This document shows, one piece after another, positions 23,081 to 23,861 of a stretch of 23,861 nt of DNA. Source of the DNA: CAZOVK01 sp964583165. Lineage in GTDB: Bacteria > Bacillota > Clostridia > Lachnospirales > WRAX01. A program made the translations under genes and the position numbers. The stretch is taken from the NCBI GenBank assembly GCA_964583165.1, contig CAZOVK010000034.1, positions 1-23,861 of the forward strand. The letters run 5' to 3'. The notes below the pieces were generated by a model that was given only the letters and a program-made list of their open reading frames with translations, ran no database searches and had not been told where the DNA came from. The stretch's first letter is position 1. The number at the start of each line of letters is the position of its first letter.

Positions 23081-23861
23081 ATGCGCTTACTGGTTATCAA
23101 CCCCGGTTCAACCAGCACAAAATTCGGCGTTTATGATGACGAACGCCTCATATTTTCTGAAACACTGCGCCACGACATTGAAGAAATCAACAAATATCCG
23201 AATATAGTCGCCCAGAAGAACTTCCGCACGAAGGTCATTTTAGACGCGCTCAAAAACCAGAACATGGACATAACGGGCTTTGACGCGATTGTTGGGCGCG
23301 GTGGTTTGCTTAAACCCATCGAAGGCGGCGTGTATGAGGTCAACGGGCTGATGCTCGTTCATCTGAGCATGGGCTTCTCAGGGCAACATGCATCCAACCT
23401 AGGCGGTATGATTGCGCACGAAATCGCGTTGGGTATATCAAAAAAGGCTTATATCGCCGACCCCGTTGTGGTTGACGAAATGGAAGACATAGCGCGTATC
23501 AGCGGACATCCTCTGCTCCCGCGCAAGTCGATATTCCACGCGCTAAACCAAAAGGCAATCGCGCGGCGTTATGCGAAATCAATAGGCAAATCATATGAAG
23601 ACCTGAATTTGATTGTCGCTCATATGGGCGGCGGCATTTCCGTAGGTCTTCACATAAAGAGTTATGTGGTTGATGTAAACAACGCGCTGGACGGCGAAGG
23701 CCCATTCTCGCCCGAACGTAGCGGCGCACTGCCCGCCGGTCAACTTGCAAAACTCTGTTTCTCAGGCAATTACAAGCCGGATGAAATCGCCAAAATGATA
23801 ACAGGTAACGGAGGTATAGTCGCGTATTGCAACACAAATAACATGAAAGAAATATCAGAAA
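23081..23861 (+). CDS. buk: Butyrate kinase (partial, 3' end outside window)
   Basis: Transfers phosphate from butyryl phosphate to ADP, yielding butyrate and ATP. The first 260 residues are present of about 355. The acetate-kinase/ASKHA fold is marked by the start MRLLVINPGSTSTKFGVYDD (phosphate-binding PGSTSTK) and by VAHMGGGISVGLH near residue 185, with GGRGGLLKPIEGG-type residues VGRGGLLKPIEGGVY before it. AGGGGGA precedes the ATG by 4 bases. It directly follows ptb, as in clostridial ptb-buk operons. No frameshift is seen up to the window end. Confidence 0.95.
   Translation, partial: MRLLVINPGSTSTKFGVYDDERLIFSETLRHDIEEINKYPNIVAQKNFRTKVILDALKNQNMDITGFDAIVGRGGLLKPIEGGVYEVNGLMLVHLSMGFSGQHASNLGGMIAHEIALGISKKAYIADPVVVDEMEDIARISGHPLLPRKSIFHALNQKAIARRYAKSIGKSYEDLNLIVAHMGGGISVGLHIKSYVVDVNNALDGEGPFSPERSGALPAGQLAKLCFSGNYKPDEIAKMITGNGGIVAYCNTNNMKEISE

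Noticed and set aside
1..23861. CRISPR arrays, tRNA or rRNA genes, insertion sequences, phage genes
   Set aside because: No regularly spaced repeats, cloverleaf sequences, transposase or phage proteins were found on either strand by reading; a tRNAscan or HMM search would be needed to exclude very divergent cases.

Overview
The window looks like chromosomal DNA of an anaerobic, low-to-moderate-GC Firmicute, most likely a Clostridia member. This rests on four things: a T-box leader on thrS, the tmk-darA-yaaR-holB-ricT cluster typical of Firmicutes, a ptb-buk pair (acyl phosphate to acid plus ATP, as in butyrate producers), and strong purine-rich Shine-Dalgarno (SD) sites. No IS element, phage, CRISPR array, rRNA or tRNA gene was seen. 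No species can be named from the sequence.

Layout. (1) 1-80: start of a leftward gene cut by the window edge, with its own promoter. (2) 215-6911, leftward: four tightly packed genes read from a promoter at 6942-6970. They are an L-fucose/L-arabinose-isomerase-type enzyme, a ribulokinase (araB), histidine ammonia-lyase (hutH) and a long-form urocanase (hutU). Two sugar genes and two histidine-degradation genes therefore share one apparent transcript. (3) 6995-9239, rightward: promoter, threonine T-box with attenuator, then thrS. (4) 9283-16572, leftward: a conserved housekeeping series tmk, darA, yaaR, holB, ricT, a YabB-like methyltransferase, rsmI and rnc, ending in an appended nucleotidyltransferase of antibiotic-resistance type. 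A zinc-dependent phospholipase C-like gene lies upstream of tmk, which has its own promoter. Genes in this block overlap or abut, so coupled translation is likely. (5) 16703-21025, rightward: a YaaO-type Orn/Lys/Arg decarboxylase homologue, a small membrane-anchored beta-rich protein, asnB and a lipoprotein, closed by a strong terminator. (6) 21187-23861, rightward: a cysteine-synthase-like PLP enzyme, ptb, and the start of buk (cut by the window edge).

The least explained features are two related intergenic elements of about 95 bp (14843-14937 and 16598-16691). Each is built from three consecutive hairpins; sequence in the stems differs between copies while pairing is kept. Other points worth a look are the mixed sugar/histidine operon, the PLP enzyme fused by context to ptb-buk, the small membrane protein with a possible Sm-like barrel, and the frequent use of five-G Shine-Dalgarno sites, sometimes paired with TTG or GTG starts.
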